From Lysinibacillus sp. 2017 (GTDB lineage Bacteria; Bacillota; Bacilli; Bacillales_A; Planococcaceae): a stretch of DNA of 64,000 nucleotides. Location: NCBI RefSeq assembly GCF_003073375.1, contig NZ_CP029002.1, positions 3,673,916-3,737,915 on the forward strand, given 5' to 3'. Position 1 is the stretch's first letter, and the number at the start of each line of letters is the position of its first letter. Below, piece by piece: positions 42,796 through 53,141 of this stretch. Both the position numbers and the translations under genes were made by a program. A model generated the notes under the pieces. It was not told the origin of the DNA, did not search any database, and was given only the letters and a program-made list of their open reading frames with translations.

Positions 42796-42996
42796 ATTTG
42801 AGCACCTCCGACGATAAATACCCTTTTAAGCCTTCTAACTCAACAGGATACTTTCTCTATTCCTTTTGAAATTAATTAAAAAAACGTGCGATTATGTCTT
42901 TTCATCGCAAAGGACCTATTTCAAAATGATTGTAAACAGCTCCTCTACGATGAACCATGAACATTTTAACAATTTTGAAAGAGAAAAGTCAACAAA

Positions 42997-43040
42997 AAAC
43001 ACGAACATCTTTGAAATTGATTCAAAAATCGTTCGTGTTT
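42997..43040 (-). terminator. Terminator of the rplI-helicase transcript
   Basis: Perfect 10-bp stem AAACACGAAC / GTTCGTGTTT, loop of 24 nt, then TTTTTTGTTG on the minus strand, just after the helicase stop codon. Confidence 0.85.
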
Positions 43041-43045
43041 AATTG

Positions 43046-44398
43046 CTATTCTTCTCGAGGTGGCGGGGTAAATTCTAAATTTAAAAATTTATTATACTCT
43101 TTTCGGAAGGCTAAACTTACCGTACCAGTTGGACCGTTACGTTGCTTAGCAATGATAATTTCGATAATATCTTTGCTTTCCGATTCTTTATCGTAGTAGT
43201 CATCACGGTATAAAAAGGCAACGATATCAGCATCTTGCTCAATCGAACCAGATTCACGTAAGTCACTCATCATCGGACGCTTATCTTGGCGCTGCTCTAC
43301 ACCACGTGAAAGCTGTGATAAGGCAATTACAGGTACTTTTAATTCACGTGCTAACCCTTTTAACGAACGTGAAATTTCCGATACTTCTTGCTGACGGTTT
43401 TCGCCTGGTTTCCCACTACCTAAAATAAGCTGTAAGTAATCGATTAGAATCATTCCTAATCCTTGCTCTTTTGCTAGTCGTCTACATTTTGCACGAATAT
43501 CCGTCATACGAACGCCCGGTGAGTCATCAATATAAATACCTGAATTTGATAAACTTCCCATTGCCATGGTCAGCTTGCTCCAATCTTCCGGTTCTAATGC
43601 CCCTGTACGTAAGCGTTGTGCATCAATATTCCCTTCAGCACATAACATACGCATGACAAGTTGGTCTGCACCCATCTCCAGTGAGAAGATGGCTACATTT
43701 TCACGAGCCTTTACTGCTACACTTTGTGCAACATTCAGTGCAAAAGCTGTTTTACCAACGGATGGACGGGCTGCAACAATGATTAAATCATTACGTTGAA
43801 ACCCAGCTGTCATCTTATCTAAATCTCGGAATCCTGTTGGAATACCTGTCACATCACCGTCACGTGATTGCAATTGCTCAATATTATCAAATGTTTGAAC
43901 TAATACATCTTTTACGTGCTTAAAGTCTCCCGCATTTTTTCGGTTAGAAACTTCTAACATTTTCTTTTCAGCTTCTGCTAAAAGTATTTCTACTTCGTCT
44001 TCACGCGTATACCCATCGTCTGCAATTTTTGATGCAACACGAATCAGTCTGCGTAAAAGTGCCTTTTCCTCCACAATTTTTGCATAATGTGCAATATTTG
44101 CAGCCGTTGGAACAGCACTGGCAAGCTCCGTTAAATAACTAAGCCCTCCAACATCTTCTAACTCTTTCTTTGCTGATAACTCTTCTGTAACAGTGACAAC
44201 ATCTATCGCATTTCCTTTATCGCTTAAATTCAGCATCGTTTGGAAAATCTTTTGATGTGCAATATGATAAAAATCATCAGCAATAACAATTTCAGATGCT
44301 GTTATAAGTGCTTGTGGATCAAGGAAAATCGCGCCAATGACCGATTGCTCGGCTTCATTATTATGTGGAGGAACGCGGTCCATCATGGATTCGTTCAT
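43046..44398 (-). CDS. dnaC: Replicative DNA helicase
   Basis: Hexameric helicase of the replication fork (dnaB elsewhere, dnaC in B. subtilis nomenclature). 450 residues: N-terminal DnaB domain (VPPHNNEAEQSVIGAIFLD), then a RecA-like domain with Walker A ARPSVGKTAFAL, Walker B ILIDYLQLI and the arginine-finger region KRPMMSDLRESGSIEQDAD. No intein. ATG 44398 has AAGGAG 8 nt upstream, closely following rplI. Confidence 0.97.
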   Translation of the reverse strand: MNESMMDRVPPHNNEAEQSVIGAIFLDPQALITASEIVIADDFYHIAHQKIFQTMLNLSDKGNAIDVVTVTEELSAKKELEDVGGLSYLTELASAVPTAANIAHYAKIVEEKALLRRLIRVASKIADDGYTREDEVEILLAEAEKKMLEVSNRKNAGDFKHVKDVLVQTFDNIEQLQSRDGDVTGIPTGFRDLDKMTAGFQRNDLIIVAARPSVGKTAFALNVAQSVAVKARENVAIFSLEMGADQLVMRMLCAEGNIDAQRLRTGALEPEDWSKLTMAMGSLSNSGIYIDDSPGVRMTDIRAKCRRLAKEQGLGMILIDYLQLILGSGKPGENRQQEVSEISRSLKGLARELKVPVIALSQLSRGVEQRQDKRPMMSDLRESGSIEQDADIVAFLYRDDYYDKESESKDIIEIIIAKQRNGPTGTVSLAFRKEYNKFLNLEFTPPPREE

Positions 44399-44410
44399 CG
44401 TTGTCGCTCC

Positions 44411-44857
44411 TTATTCTTCAATTACATGTACTTTTAAAGTAGCCTTTACTTTATGGTGTAACTTTACAGGAACGTTTGAAAAGCCCAGTGAACGGATTCC
44501 GTCGTTGCATTCCATTTTACGTTTGTCGACTTTAAAGCCATGTTTCTTTTGTAATGCGTCCGCAATTTGCTTCGTTGATACTGAACCAAATAGGCGGCCA
44601 CCTTCACCTGATTTTGCTTTCACTTCGACTGTGATTGCTTCTAATTGTTCTTTTAAATCTTTTGCTGCTTGTAATTCAGCCGCTGTATTTTTTTCTTCTA
44701 AGCGTTTTTGACCTTGTAATTCGCTTATTGCTTGGTTATTTGCTTCTTTTGCAAAACCATTTTTAATTAAAAAGTTACGGCCGTATCCTTCTGCCACTTC
44801 TTTAATATCACCTTTTTTAGCTGAGCCTTTAACATCTTTTAGAAATACTACTTTCAT
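44411..44857 (-). CDS. rplI: 50S ribosomal protein L9
   Basis: 148 residues. [21 protein letters not shown] and [16 protein letters not shown] form the N-terminal rRNA-binding domain, joined by a long helix (about 40-74) to the C-terminal domain. The ATG overlaps the gdpP stop codon (ATGA). Confidence 0.97.
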   Translation of the reverse strand: MKVVFLKDVKGSAKKGDIKEVAEGYGRNFLIKNGFAKEANNQAISELQGQKRLEEKNTAAELQAAKDLKEQLEAITVEVKAKSGEGGRLFGSVSTKQIADALQKKHGFKVDKRKMECNDGIRSLGFSNVPVKLHHKVKATLKVHVIEE

Positions 44858-46827
44858 GATTCCTTACTCCCTTCGACTACTTCAGTAATTGCTTGATTTA
44901 AATATTTTCTAGCTTCGTCAATCGAACCTGCTTCGATTTGTGCTGCCGCATTTGTTAAATGCCCACCACCACCAAGCTTTTCCATAACGAGCTGTACATT
45001 GATTTCACCTAAGCTACGTGCACTAATTCCAATTAACCCATCACTACGATGTGCAATAACAAACGAAGCCCCAACATCTTTTAGTGTCAGTAAAATATCT
45101 GCTGTTTGTGCAATTAATACAGAATCATATATTTTTGAATCTTCGCCGTTTGCAACTGCAATTCCTTTGTGAGGAAATTGTATCGTTTGTATTATTTTTG
45201 AACGGGCAACATACGTATCAACATCTTCTTTTAATAACCGTTGAATAAGAACGGTATCGGCACCTAATGTACGTAAATAGGAAGCTGCCTCAAATGTTCG
45301 AGAACCTGTTCGTAATGTAAAGCTTTTTGTATCCACTATAATACCAGATAAAAGTGCTGTTGCTTCTAGCGTGACAACCTTTTCATTTTTAGGCTGATAT
45401 TCTAATAACTCGGTCACTAGCTCTGCTGTAGATGAAGCATACGGCTCCATATAAACAAGTGTAGGATTTGAAATAAATTCTTCCCCGCGTCGGTGGTGGT
45501 CAATCACAATGACTTTATCGGTTTTACTCAACAAACGGTCGTCAATAACAAGACTTGGTTTATGTGTATCGACAATAACTACTAATGATTTTGAAGTCAT
45601 TTTTGATAGCGCATCTTCAGGTGTAATGAAGCGATCATAAAAGTCCGTTTTATCTTCCAACTCTTTCATTAATCGACCGACACTGCCACGAACTTCATTA
45701 AAGTTTACAACAATATACCCTTCTACTCCATTCATCGCGGCCATTTTACGTACCCCTACTGACGCTCCAATAGAGTCCATATCTGGATTTTTATGTCCCA
45801 TAACAAAGACACGATCACTATCTTGAATTAAATCACGCAGTGCATGCGAGATGACACGCGCACGTACTCTCGTTCGTTTTTCAACCGGATTTGTTTTGCC
45901 TCCGTAAAATCGAATTTTCCCATCCGCTTGTTTAATTGCTACTTGGTCGCCTCCACGTCCTAATACTAAGTCAAGACTCGACTGAGCTAGCTGGCCAAGC
46001 TCTAATAATGACTGTGAACCTGCACCAACCCCAATACTTAACGTTAACGAAAGATTCTTTTGCATCGTTCGTTCACGCATCACATCTAAAATGGAGAAAC
46101 GCTTTTGCTCAAGTTGTTCTAAAATTGATTCATTTAATACAATGACAAAGCGATCCGATGCAAAGCGCTTAGCGTACATATCGTAATGGGCAGCCCATTC
46201 ATTAACAATGGACGTAACCATTGTATTTGTTAAACTGCGTGCCTGGTCATCCATACCAGATGTAATTTCATCATAATTATCAATGAATAAAATTCCTAGT
46301 ACTGTACGATCGGCAAAATATTTTGTTTCAATTTCCACTTGTTTCGTTATATCAAAGAAGTATAATAATCTTTCTTCCTTTTTATAAAATACATGATATT
46401 TTCGATTATGGATGGTTAAAGTCATTTCGTTTTTTTGATCTTGATTAACAAATACATGTAAATCCTCTGAAAGTGCATAAATTTCATGACCAATTAACGA
46501 TTCAGCCTTTAATACTTTCAACATGAACGGATTCGCCCAGTCTACCATAAACTTTTCATTCATAATCAAAATCCCAAAAGGCATTTCTAAAAAAGCTTCT
46601 TCCCCTACATTTTCCATGCGATAGGACAAAGATTCAATATATTTTTCTGTTTCTGAATAAGTAACTACTTCTATCTTCAGCGTATAATAAATGATGCATG
46701 CAAAAACTAAAATATAGGCAATTCCGATCCATACATTCCAATTCATAATAAGGATAGCTGCTACTATTCCGAGTATGAATAGTGCTAAAAGTGGATAACG
46801 AATTGGTCTTTTACGAAAAATCCCCAT
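44854..46827 (-). CDS. gdpP: Cyclic-di-AMP phosphodiesterase GdpP
   Basis: Membrane enzyme hydrolysing c-di-AMP to pApA, controlling potassium, wall and osmotic homeostasis. 657 residues: two N-terminal membrane helices (about 12-52), a PAS-like domain, a degenerate GGDEF domain, then DHH ([27 protein letters not shown]) and DHHA1 ([12 protein letters not shown]) domains. Start ATG 46827 (product [10 protein letters not shown]) has GAGGAG 9 nt upstream; an earlier in-frame ATG lies inside yybS. Ortholog of yybT. Confidence 0.96.
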   Translation of the reverse strand: MGIFRKRPIRYPLLALFILGIVAAILIMNWNVWIGIAYILVFACIIYYTLKIEVVTYSETEKYIESLSYRMENVGEEAFLEMPFGILIMNEKFMVDWANPFMLKVLKAESLIGHEIYALSEDLHVFVNQDQKNEMTLTIHNRKYHVFYKKEERLLYFFDITKQVEIETKYFADRTVLGILFIDNYDEITSGMDDQARSLTNTMVTSIVNEWAAHYDMYAKRFASDRFVIVLNESILEQLEQKRFSILDVMRERTMQKNLSLTLSIGVGAGSQSLLELGQLAQSSLDLVLGRGGDQVAIKQADGKIRFYGGKTNPVEKRTRVRARVISHALRDLIQDSDRVFVMGHKNPDMDSIGASVGVRKMAAMNGVEGYIVVNFNEVRGSVGRLMKELEDKTDFYDRFITPEDALSKMTSKSLVVIVDTHKPSLVIDDRLLSKTDKVIVIDHHRRGEEFISNPTLVYMEPYASSTAELVTELLEYQPKNEKVVTLEATALLSGIIVDTKSFTLRTGSRTFEAASYLRTLGADTVLIQRLLKEDVDTYVARSKIIQTIQFPHKGIAVANGEDSKIYDSVLIAQTADILLTLKDVGASFVIAHRSDGLIGISARSLGEINVQLVMEKLGGGGHLTNAAAQIEAGSIDEARKYLNQAITEVVEGSKES

Positions 46828-46840
46828 TTTAATCAGCTCC

Positions 46841-47788
46841 TCATTTTTGACTCTTTTCTTGAATAAATCCTCGGGCATTAAAGCCCAAATCAATAATACC
46901 TATTAAAATTACAAATGAATATAACGGAATCGCAATTAATGTACATAATACTTTAAGGAATCTTGGTTGTTTATATGCATCAAGTGCAAAATGGATAAAC
47001 GAAATCCCTTGTATTGTTAACAATACCCATAAAATCATGGAGATATTTAACATGGCCATTGCGAATGATGAACCTGCCTCTGGTTGTACAAATAAATTAA
47101 TGGTTAATGCAATTAAGTAATACCATAGGACAGCTCGCGGTAAGCGTAATTCACTAAACTTTGCAAACTTAGGCACATCTACTTTAAAACGCTTTAAAAG
47201 TGGTAAATTTACCGTAATTAATACTAATGATAATAATAATACAGCCATCGTAATAGAAGCAGGAATGGTCGTTTCAAGCGTATCGAGCATGCTATTTATA
47301 TTATCCATAACTTCTTTCGATGTATTTTGCCCTGACATTTTTTCAGCTATTTTTATTGAATCTATGTAGCTTGATCTCATTAAATCAAGTGATTCTTTAA
47401 TAAAATCAATTTCTAATAAACGAACAGACGCTACATATTGAATAGCAAATGTAATTAAAAGTACAACGCTTGTAGATAAAAACATATAAACTTTACTTTT
47501 CTTATTGAAGAGAGCATCACCAATCATGACACCGGCCGCTGCAAAAATTAATGAGGCTGGTAAGATGAGTAAACCACCAACAAAAAAAGTAACGATGACG
47601 GCGATAATTGCCACTAATAATGAAGACTTTCTATCATGGGTCGCACTGTACCAAATAATAGGTAATGGTGCAAAAAGCATCGCAATGATATTCACCACTG
47701 GTACATAGAAAACAATGGCCATTAATACTGTAAATAGTGCAACCATCATTGCCCCATGTGCTACGTTCCTTGATTGATTATTTTGCAT
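46841..47788 (-). CDS. yybS: YybS family membrane protein (DUF2232)
   Basis: 315 residues, about eight membrane helices. DUF2232 proteins are encoded immediately before gdpP in Bacillales; function unestablished, though the fold resembles ECF S-component-like membrane proteins. ATG 47788 has AAGGAAGG upstream. It ends 14 nt before gdpP. The upstream gap 47789-47970 shows nothing recognisable. Confidence 0.88.
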   Translation of the reverse strand: MQNNQSRNVAHGAMMVALFTVLMAIVFYVPVVNIIAMLFAPLPIIWYSATHDRKSSLLVAIIAVIVTFFVGGLLILPASLIFAAAGVMIGDALFNKKSKVYMFLSTSVVLLITFAIQYVASVRLLEIDFIKESLDLMRSSYIDSIKIAEKMSGQNTSKEVMDNINSMLDTLETTIPASITMAVLLLSLVLITVNLPLLKRFKVDVPKFAKFSELRLPRAVLWYYLIALTINLFVQPEAGSSFAMAMLNISMILWVLLTIQGISFIHFALDAYKQPRFLKVLCTLIAIPLYSFVILIGIIDLGFNARGFIQEKSQK

Positions 47789-47970
47789 TGAGAAACCTTC
47801 CTTATCTATTGTTACAAAAACATGTTACACATGATGTGCTATTCTTTCATCTGTCGATTCAACCGAATTATTTTTTCTTCGACAATAAACTTTTCTCACC
47901 ATTCTATTGTACCATTTTTGTATAGGCAAACAAACTAGCGTCACCTTAATGCCATTAAAATCTATAATAA

Positions 47971-48010
47971 AAAAACGTACAAAATCTACATAGAGATTTT
48001 GTACGTTTTT
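47971..48010 (-). terminator. Terminator of the rpsF-ssb-rpsR operon
   Basis: Perfect 17-bp stem AAAAACGTACAAAATCT / AGATTTTGTACGTTTTT with a 6-nt loop, flanked by A and T runs. Confidence 0.93.
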
Positions 48011-48032
48011 ATCGGTTTTGAATAACCAATTC

Positions 48033-48269
48033 TTATTTATCTTCTGCAACGAATGGTAATAAAGCCATAATACGTGAAACTTTGATAGCAGTTGTAAGTT
48101 TACGTTGGTATTTAGCTGAAGTACCTGTTACGCGACGTGGTAAAATTTTACCGCGCTCAGAGATGAATTTTTTTAATAAATCTACATCTTTGTAGTCGAT
48201 GTGCGTAATGTTGTTTGAAGTGAAGTAGCAAACTTTACGGCGTTTGCGGCCTCCGCGACGTGGTGCCAT
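48033..48269 (-). CDS. rpsR: 30S ribosomal protein S18
   Basis: 78 residues, beginning [19 protein letters not shown], with the S18 core [21 protein letters not shown] and the tail [10 protein letters not shown]. The ATG at 48269 has AAGGAGG about 9 nt upstream; the longer open frame running back into ssb is not used. Third gene of rpsF-ssb-rpsR. Confidence 0.97.
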   Translation of the reverse strand: MAPRRGGRKRRKVCYFTSNNITHIDYKDVDLLKKFISERGKILPRRVTGTSAKYQRKLTTAIKVSRIMALLPFVAEDK

Positions 48270-48315
48270 TATCGTGTTCCTCCTTTTAATTTTTAATAAG
48301 TAGATGATTGAAGGC

Positions 48316-48876
48316 TTAGAACGGTAAATCGTCCTCAGACACTTCAATAGGTCCTTTGCTATTCGCAAATGGATCTTCATCTACACGTGTATAATTTTGC
48401 TGATTTTGAGGTGGTTGTTGATTAGAACCAAAAGATTCCTGTGGTTGTGCTCCCCCAAATTGTTGGTTTGGTTGATTATTATATGACGGTTGCCCACCAT
48501 AATTTTGTCCACCACCATACTGTTGGTTTGGCATACCTTGAGATGTGCCTGCTCCTCCGCGTGGTTCTAAGAACTGCACAGCATCTGCAACAACATCTGT
48601 CGTATATACACGCTTCCCATCTTGTCCTTCATAGCTACCTGTTTGAATACGACCCTCTACACCAATCAAACTTCCTTTTTTCATGAAGTTCGCTAAGTTT
48701 TCAGCTTGTTTTCTCCAAGCAATACAACCTATGAAATCTGCTTCGCGTTCACCCGATTGGTTCGAAAAAGTACGATTTACAGCAATTGTAAAACGTGCCA
48801 TTGGAACGCCACTCGGTGTATAACGAAGCTCTGGATCCTTTGTAAGTCTTCCGACTAATACAACACGGTTAATCAT
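48316..48876 (-). CDS. ssb: Single-stranded DNA-binding protein
   Basis: Coats ssDNA at replication and repair sites. 186 residues: OB fold (about 1-107) starting [22 protein letters not shown], a Gly/Asn/Gln-rich linker, and the acidic tail ending EDDLPF that recruits partner proteins. ATG 48876 has AAGGAGGG upstream. Lies between rpsF and rpsR, the SsbA arrangement. Confidence 0.97.
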   Translation of the reverse strand: MINRVVLVGRLTKDPELRYTPSGVPMARFTIAVNRTFSNQSGEREADFIGCIAWRKQAENLANFMKKGSLIGVEGRIQTGSYEGQDGKRVYTTDVVADAVQFLEPRGGAGTSQGMPNQQYGGGQNYGGQPSYNNQPNQQFGGAQPQESFGSNQQPPQNQQNYTRVDEDPFANSKGPIEVSEDDLPF

Positions 48877-48916
48877 CAGTACACCCTCCTTTTTTTCAGC
48901 ATTTGTAATTTAAAAA

Positions 48917-49207
48917 TTATTTGTCATCTTCGCGAACTGCGATGTGACGGATGATGTCTTCGCTGATGTTAGCTAAACGAGTGAATTCGTTGATAGCAGC
49001 AGTTTCAGCGTTAACTTTCACGATTTGGTAGAAACCTTCGCGGAAGTCGTTGATTTCGTAAGCTAAACGACGTTTACCCCACTCTTTTGCTTCTACGATT
49101 TCTGCACCATTTGAAGTGAAGATTTCGTTAAAACGCTCTACTAAAGCTTTTTTCGCATCTTCCTCAATGTTTGGGCGGATTACGTACATTACTTCATACT
49201 TTCTCAT
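48917..49207 (-). CDS. rpsF: 30S ribosomal protein S6
   Basis: 96 residues, starting [20 protein letters not shown] with GGAGG about 10 nt upstream; S6 partners S18 on the 30S platform. [20 protein letters not shown] is the conserved centre. First gene of the operon. The 86-nt leader can fold around GCTCC..GGAGAGC and may hold the S6:S18 autoregulatory motif known from Firmicutes, but I could not confirm its bulged core. Confidence 0.97.
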   Translation of the reverse strand: MRKYEVMYVIRPNIEEDAKKALVERFNEIFTSNGAEIVEAKEWGKRRLAYEINDFREGFYQIVKVNAETAAINEFTRLANISEDIIRHIAVREDDK

Positions 49208-49293
49208 TTGTGTTTGCACCTCCTTATGGACTTGGGCTCTCCTAACAAAGTAGGGAGCAAGGAGTAAGTAACTTCTATTACTCACATCAATGA

Positions 49294-49322
49294 ATTGTAT
49301 CACAATTAACTATTCCACGCAA
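49294..49322 (-). promoter_or_regulatory. Probable sigma-A promoter of rpsF-ssb-rpsR
   Basis: Minus strand TTGCGT (49317-49322), 17-nt spacer, TACAAT (49294-49299). Confidence 0.65.
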
Positions 49323-49408
49323 CTAGCTTCACCTTATAATATTTACTCATCTTTTGTTATAATCATTAATAGATAGAAACGATTTATTAGATAAACGGGA
49401 GGTAGCCT

Positions 49409-49948
49409 ATGGAAACAAATATACCGATTACCATTGCACTTAACATGAAAAAATTAGCCCGTGACAATATTATTTTTACAATTTTACTACTCATTCTTTT
49501 TATCCTAAGTAACGCACTTATTCATCAACGCTTTAAAGCAAACTTTTCACTTTGGGATCTATTACTTGTATTCATTGGCTATTGTATCCTTATTATACTG
49601 CATGAGGTGTTTCATTTAATCGGCTTTATGTTATTTGGTAAAGTTAAATATAAGGAGCTTGATTATGGAGTGAACTTCCAACTCGGAGTTGCTTATGCCA
49701 CAACGAAAAAACCATTAAAAAATGCAGCCATGAAAAAGGCTTTGTTACTGCCATTTTGGACAACGGGTGTCATTCCAACAATCATTGGCTTTTCAATCGA
49801 TAATTTCACACTCGTTATATTAGGCGCTTTACTTATTGCTGGAGCAATTGGTGACTTTTATATGTACAAAGAACTCAAAAAATTTCCAAATGACGCAACC
49901 GTAAAAGATGATCCAAAAGAGCCCAAATTATATGTTTATATTCAATAA
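49409..49948 (+). CDS. DUF3267 putative membrane metalloprotease
   Basis: 179 residues with about four membrane helices. A zinc motif HEVFH (HExxH) lies within the second hydrophobic segment, and GDFYMYKELKKF supplies a late Asp in a third, the DUF3267 layout resembling site-2-type intramembrane proteases. Substrate unknown. ATG 49409 has GGGAGG upstream. Divergent from rpsF, with a terminator behind it. Confidence 0.8.
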   Translation: METNIPITIALNMKKLARDNIIFTILLLILFILSNALIHQRFKANFSLWDLLLVFIGYCILIILHEVFHLIGFMLFGKVKYKELDYGVNFQLGVAYATTKKPLKNAAMKKALLLPFWTTGVIPTIIGFSIDNFTLVILGALLIAGAIGDFYMYKELKKFPNDATVKDDPKEPKLYVYIQ

Positions 49949-49950
49949 AA

Positions 49951-49998
49951 AAATCGATTTACTCGAGCGATCTATTCGCCAAAGTAAATCGATTTTAT
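49951..49998 (+). terminator. Terminator of the DUF3267 gene
   Basis: Stem AATCGATTTACT / AGTAAATCGATT with a loop of about 17 nt, then TTATTTTTTT. A second hairpin, AATCCGTGG / CCACGGATT, at 50069-50097 lies just beyond the convergent ychF stop codon but lacks a T run. Confidence 0.82.
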
Positions 49999-50108
49999 TT
50001 TTTTCCAGCAGTAACAGGTAGTTGATCTCTATCGAATACCTGTAAAAGTCCGATTCGTAAAGGCTAACAATCCGTGGAAGATACGGCACCACGGATTGAA
50101 GTTTCACT

Positions 50109-51209
50109 TTAAACGTTGAATAAGAATTCCATTACATCGCCGTCTTGTACTACGTATTCTTTACCTTCAAGGCGTAAACGTCCTGCTTCTTTAGCCGCTG
50201 GTTTTGAACCGTATGCAACTAAATCATCGAATGAAACTGTTTCTGCACGGATGAAACCGCGCTCGAAATCAGTATGGATAATACCTGCACATTGAGGTGC
50301 TTTCATCCCTTTACGGAATGTCCAAGCACGTACTTCTTGTACACCAGCAGTGAAGTAAGTAGCTAAACCAAGTAGGCTGTATGACGCTTTAATTAATTGA
50401 TCTAAGCCTGATTCAGGAATACCTAATTCATTTAAGAATTCTTTTTTCTCATCATCATCTAACTCAGAAATTTCTTCTTCAATTTTTGCACAGATAGTAA
50501 TAACTTGCGCACCTTCTGCAGCTGCGTATTCTCTAACTTTTTTTACATGCTCATTATCAGATGGATCTGCTACTTCATCCTCTGAAACATTTGCTACATA
50601 AAGCATTGGTTTAATTGTTAAAAGGTGTAGACCTTTAATTGCTTTTTTCTCGTCTTCAGATAAATCAACAGAACGAGCAGGTTTTTCAGCTTCTAACGCT
50701 TCTTTAATCTTCACTAAGATTGGTTCTTCAACCATTGCTTCTTTATCTTTTTGTTTTGCCATTTTAACAACACGTGCGATACGTTTATCAACAGATTCCA
50801 TATCCGCTAAAATTAGCTCGAGGTTAATGACTTCGATATCGTCGATTGGGTCTACTGTACCTGCAACATGTGTGATATTCTCGTCTTCAAAACAGCGTAC
50901 AACTTGGCAAATTGCATCTACTTCACGGATGTGAGATAAGAATTTATTTCCTAAACCTTCACCAGTAGAGGCACCTTTTACGATCCCTGCAATGTCTGTG
51001 AATTCGAATGTAGTTGGAACTGTTTTCTTTGGAGTTACTAACTCTGTTAATTTATCTAAACGCTCATCAGGAACTGTTACGCTACCTACGTTTGGTTCAA
51101 TTGTTGCGAATGGATAGTTGGCAGCAAGTGCGCCTGCTTTTGTAATTGCGTTAAATAAAGTTGATTTTCCGACGTTTGGTAAACCAACGATACCAGCTGT
51201 TAATGCCAT
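50109..51209 (-). CDS. ychF: Redox-regulated ribosome-associated ATPase YchF (OLA1)
   Basis: 366-residue TRAFAC-class P-loop protein that binds ATP despite its GTPase fold. G1 GLPNVGKSTLFNAI, a coiled-coil insertion (about 125-175) and the C-terminal TGS domain (RAWTFRKGMKAPQCAGIIHTDFERGFIRAE) are all present. Ortholog of B. subtilis yyaF, next to rpsF as there. Confidence 0.96.
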   Translation of the reverse strand: MALTAGIVGLPNVGKSTLFNAITKAGALAANYPFATIEPNVGSVTVPDERLDKLTELVTPKKTVPTTFEFTDIAGIVKGASTGEGLGNKFLSHIREVDAICQVVRCFEDENITHVAGTVDPIDDIEVINLELILADMESVDKRIARVVKMAKQKDKEAMVEEPILVKIKEALEAEKPARSVDLSEDEKKAIKGLHLLTIKPMLYVANVSEDEVADPSDNEHVKKVREYAAAEGAQVITICAKIEEEISELDDDEKKEFLNELGIPESGLDQLIKASYSLLGLATYFTAGVQEVRAWTFRKGMKAPQCAGIIHTDFERGFIRAETVSFDDLVAYGSKPAAKEAGRLRLEGKEYVVQDGDVMEFLFNV

Positions 51210-51309
51210 TTTGACACAACCTTTCTATGTTCAGTGCATTTTTTTCTGAAATTCTATAACCTTGTCTATTATATTGATTACTCGCATAAAAGTCTAACTC
51301 CACTTTTAT

Positions 51310-51507
51310 TTACACTTCTGTTGATCGAAGCACCTTTTTCATTTTCTTATCAAATTCACGACGTGGAATCAGCACACTATGTCCACAGCCTTCACATTTA
51401 ATGCGAATATCTGCACCAAGTCGAATAATTTTCCACTCATTTGTGCCGCAAGGATGTTGTTTTTTCATTTCCACAACATCGTTTAATAGATATTGTTTTG
51501 TTTCCAT
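51310..51507 (-). CDS. yyzM: DUF951 zinc-ribbon-like protein (YyzM)
   Basis: 65 residues. One CPCG-like motif (HPCGTNEWKIIRLGADIRIK) and CEGCGH give a compact metal-binding pattern shared by DUF951 proteins, function unknown. GGGGG lies 10 nt before the ATG at 51507 and 7 nt before an adjacent TTG at 51510; either could be used. It begins right after the MscS gene stop codon, so the two are cotranscribed. Confidence 0.88.
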   Translation of the reverse strand: METKQYLLNDVVEMKKQHPCGTNEWKIIRLGADIRIKCEGCGHSVLIPRREFDKKMKKVLRSTEV

Positions 51508-51510
51508 CAA

Positions 51511-52413
51511 CTATTCGCCCCCTTGATCTCTTTCATAGAACATCATTTTTGGTACTGCTAAAGGAATACCACTTCGAGTTAAAATATCGATTACGTCTTT
51601 TCGGATAATGCGAGAAATCGCATATTGCTGAAGTGGTAATGTTTCAACAGTAATACGGATCGTTGCTTCTGTACTTGTTGTATTAGTTACACCTAAAAAT
51701 AACGGTGGATTTACTAATTCTTCATATAATGAAGGCAATGTATCTAAATAATCTTGAATAATCTTCTGTACTTTTTCAATATTTGCATCAAGTGATACTT
51801 GCATATCAATCATTGCTTTTGAATTATTAATCGAGTAGTTAATAACTTCTGTTATAGTACCATTTGGTAAAACAAACTGTTCCCCTGTACTCCCCTTAAT
51901 TTTCGTCGTACGCAGGCCAATTTCCATAACAGTTCCTTCAGCCGTGTTGATTTTTACATAATCTCCAACACTAAATTGATCCTCTAAAATAATGAAAAAT
52001 CCTGTAATAACATCCTTCACTAAACTTTGTGCACCAAAGGCGATGGCTACTGAAGCAATCCCAGCCCCAGCAAGTAACCCAACCACTTGTATATTAATAG
52101 CCGATAAAATCCCCATAATAGCCGAGAAGTAAACTAAATAGCTAAGTACACTTTGAAGCAATTTTACAATCGTAATTTGACGACGTTCATTGTCTCGAAC
52201 GCGTAACATCAGTACACGATGAATTACTTTCTTACCTATCAATACAACTAAATAAGAAATAACTAAAATAGCTAAGATTTTAACTGATGCAATAAAGATC
52301 ATATCCCAAAATTTCACGCTTGTGACGTAATCCCAAAGTTTTGACGTATAACGAGCTATTCCCTTTATATCGGTCGTTGCGATACTACTTAAATTATCTT
52401 CCAAAATTTCCAC
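51511..52413 (-). CDS. Small-conductance mechanosensitive channel, MscS family
   Basis: 300 residues. Three N-terminal membrane helices (to about 130); the third is the pore helix with GLLAGAGIASVAIAFGAQSLVKDVITG. The beta domain follows (QFSVGDYVKI, EIGLRTTKIKG) and then the C-terminal domain. Releases osmolytes on hypo-osmotic shock. Minor spacing from DUF951 downstream; the 104-bp gap to yyaC shows no clear promoter. Confidence 0.9.
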   Translation of the reverse strand: MEILEDNLSSIATTDIKGIARYTSKLWDYVTSVKFWDMIFIASVKILAILVISYLVVLIGKKVIHRVLMLRVRDNERRQITIVKLLQSVLSYLVYFSAIMGILSAINIQVVGLLAGAGIASVAIAFGAQSLVKDVITGFFIILEDQFSVGDYVKINTAEGTVMEIGLRTTKIKGSTGEQFVLPNGTITEVINYSINNSKAMIDMQVSLDANIEKVQKIIQDYLDTLPSLYEELVNPPLFLGVTNTTSTEATIRITVETLPLQQYAISRIIRKDVIDILTRSGIPLAVPKMMFYERDQGGE

Positions 52414-52517
52414 CTCTTGTATAACGAACTTTCAAATTGAATATACTGCATAAATATAGCGCACTTTACCACATTTCTCGAGTAATCTACTTACATTATT
52501 AAAGGAGTTGAATTGTA

Positions 52518-53141
52518 ATGAATAATACGCAATCCTGTTATTCTATTCACTATGAACAAACGAGCGCTGTTTGGGAACTAAGTAGTCTCTTTTTAGACCT
52601 AATCCCCTTTCAGCATGATGCGCTCGTATTTTGCTGCATTGGTACCGATCGTTCCACAGGTGATGCCCTGGGTCCCATTATCGGTAGCCAACTGCAACAC
52701 ACCTTTTCGTTTCCATTCCGTGTTTTGGGTACTTTAGAGCAGCCACTTCATGCTCTAAACATCATTGAAAGGCATGATCAATTAAAAAATGAAATTCAAA
52801 GCCCATTTATCGTTGCTGTTGATGCTTGTTTAGGAGATGTGAATGCCATTGGATCGATTTTAATCCAGCAAGGCCCACTTCATCCTGGGAAGGCTGTCAA
52901 AAAGCAATTGCCACCTATCGGAAATTTATCGATTAAAGGCATTGTAAATGTTGGTGGTTTTATGGAGGCATCTGTTTTACAAAATACGAGATTACATGTT
53001 ACGTATTCAATGAGTGACAAAATCGTACGTGCTTTAATACTTGCATGGCAACGTCATTTACTGAAAGGAAAACAGAATCGTAACGATTATACCGACCATT
53101 ACAATCGCCGGCAGCAAATTGGCTACGCGGATTTTCGTTAA
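52518..53141 (+). CDS. yyaC: YyaC family spore protein (GPR-related, DUF1256)
   Basis: 207 residues, related to the germination protease GPR fold. FCCIGTDRSTGDALGPIIG and VAVDACLGDVNAIGSI hold the conserved Asp residues, and KGIVNVGGFMEASVLQNTRL the C-terminal motif. In B. subtilis yyaC is expressed during sporulation, so this supports an endospore former. ATG 52518 has AAAGGAG 8 nt upstream. The last 27 codons (KQNRNDYTDHYNRRQQIGY) run 84 bp into the convergent DUF554 gene and look non-conserved. Confidence 0.88.
   Translation: MNNTQSCYSIHYEQTSAVWELSSLFLDLIPFQHDALVFCCIGTDRSTGDALGPIIGSQLQHTFSFPFRVLGTLEQPLHALNIIERHDQLKNEIQSPFIVAVDACLGDVNAIGSILIQQGPLHPGKAVKKQLPPIGNLSIKGIVNVGGFMEASVLQNTRLHVTYSMSDKIVRALILAWQRHLLKGKQNRNDYTDHYNRRQQIGYADFR

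Noticed and set aside
42796..42996. PurR box upstream of purA
   Set aside because: Expected from B. subtilis, but the only CGAAC sequences belong to the helicase terminator stem.
46828..46893. GdpP start within the yybS coding region
   Set aside because: The internal ATG at 46827 has a strong ribosome site and begins the usual MGIF-type N-terminus.
49208..49293. S6:S18 RNA motif in the rpsF leader
   Set aside because: A hairpin is present but the diagnostic bulged core could not be verified by eye, so it is mentioned only under rpsF.
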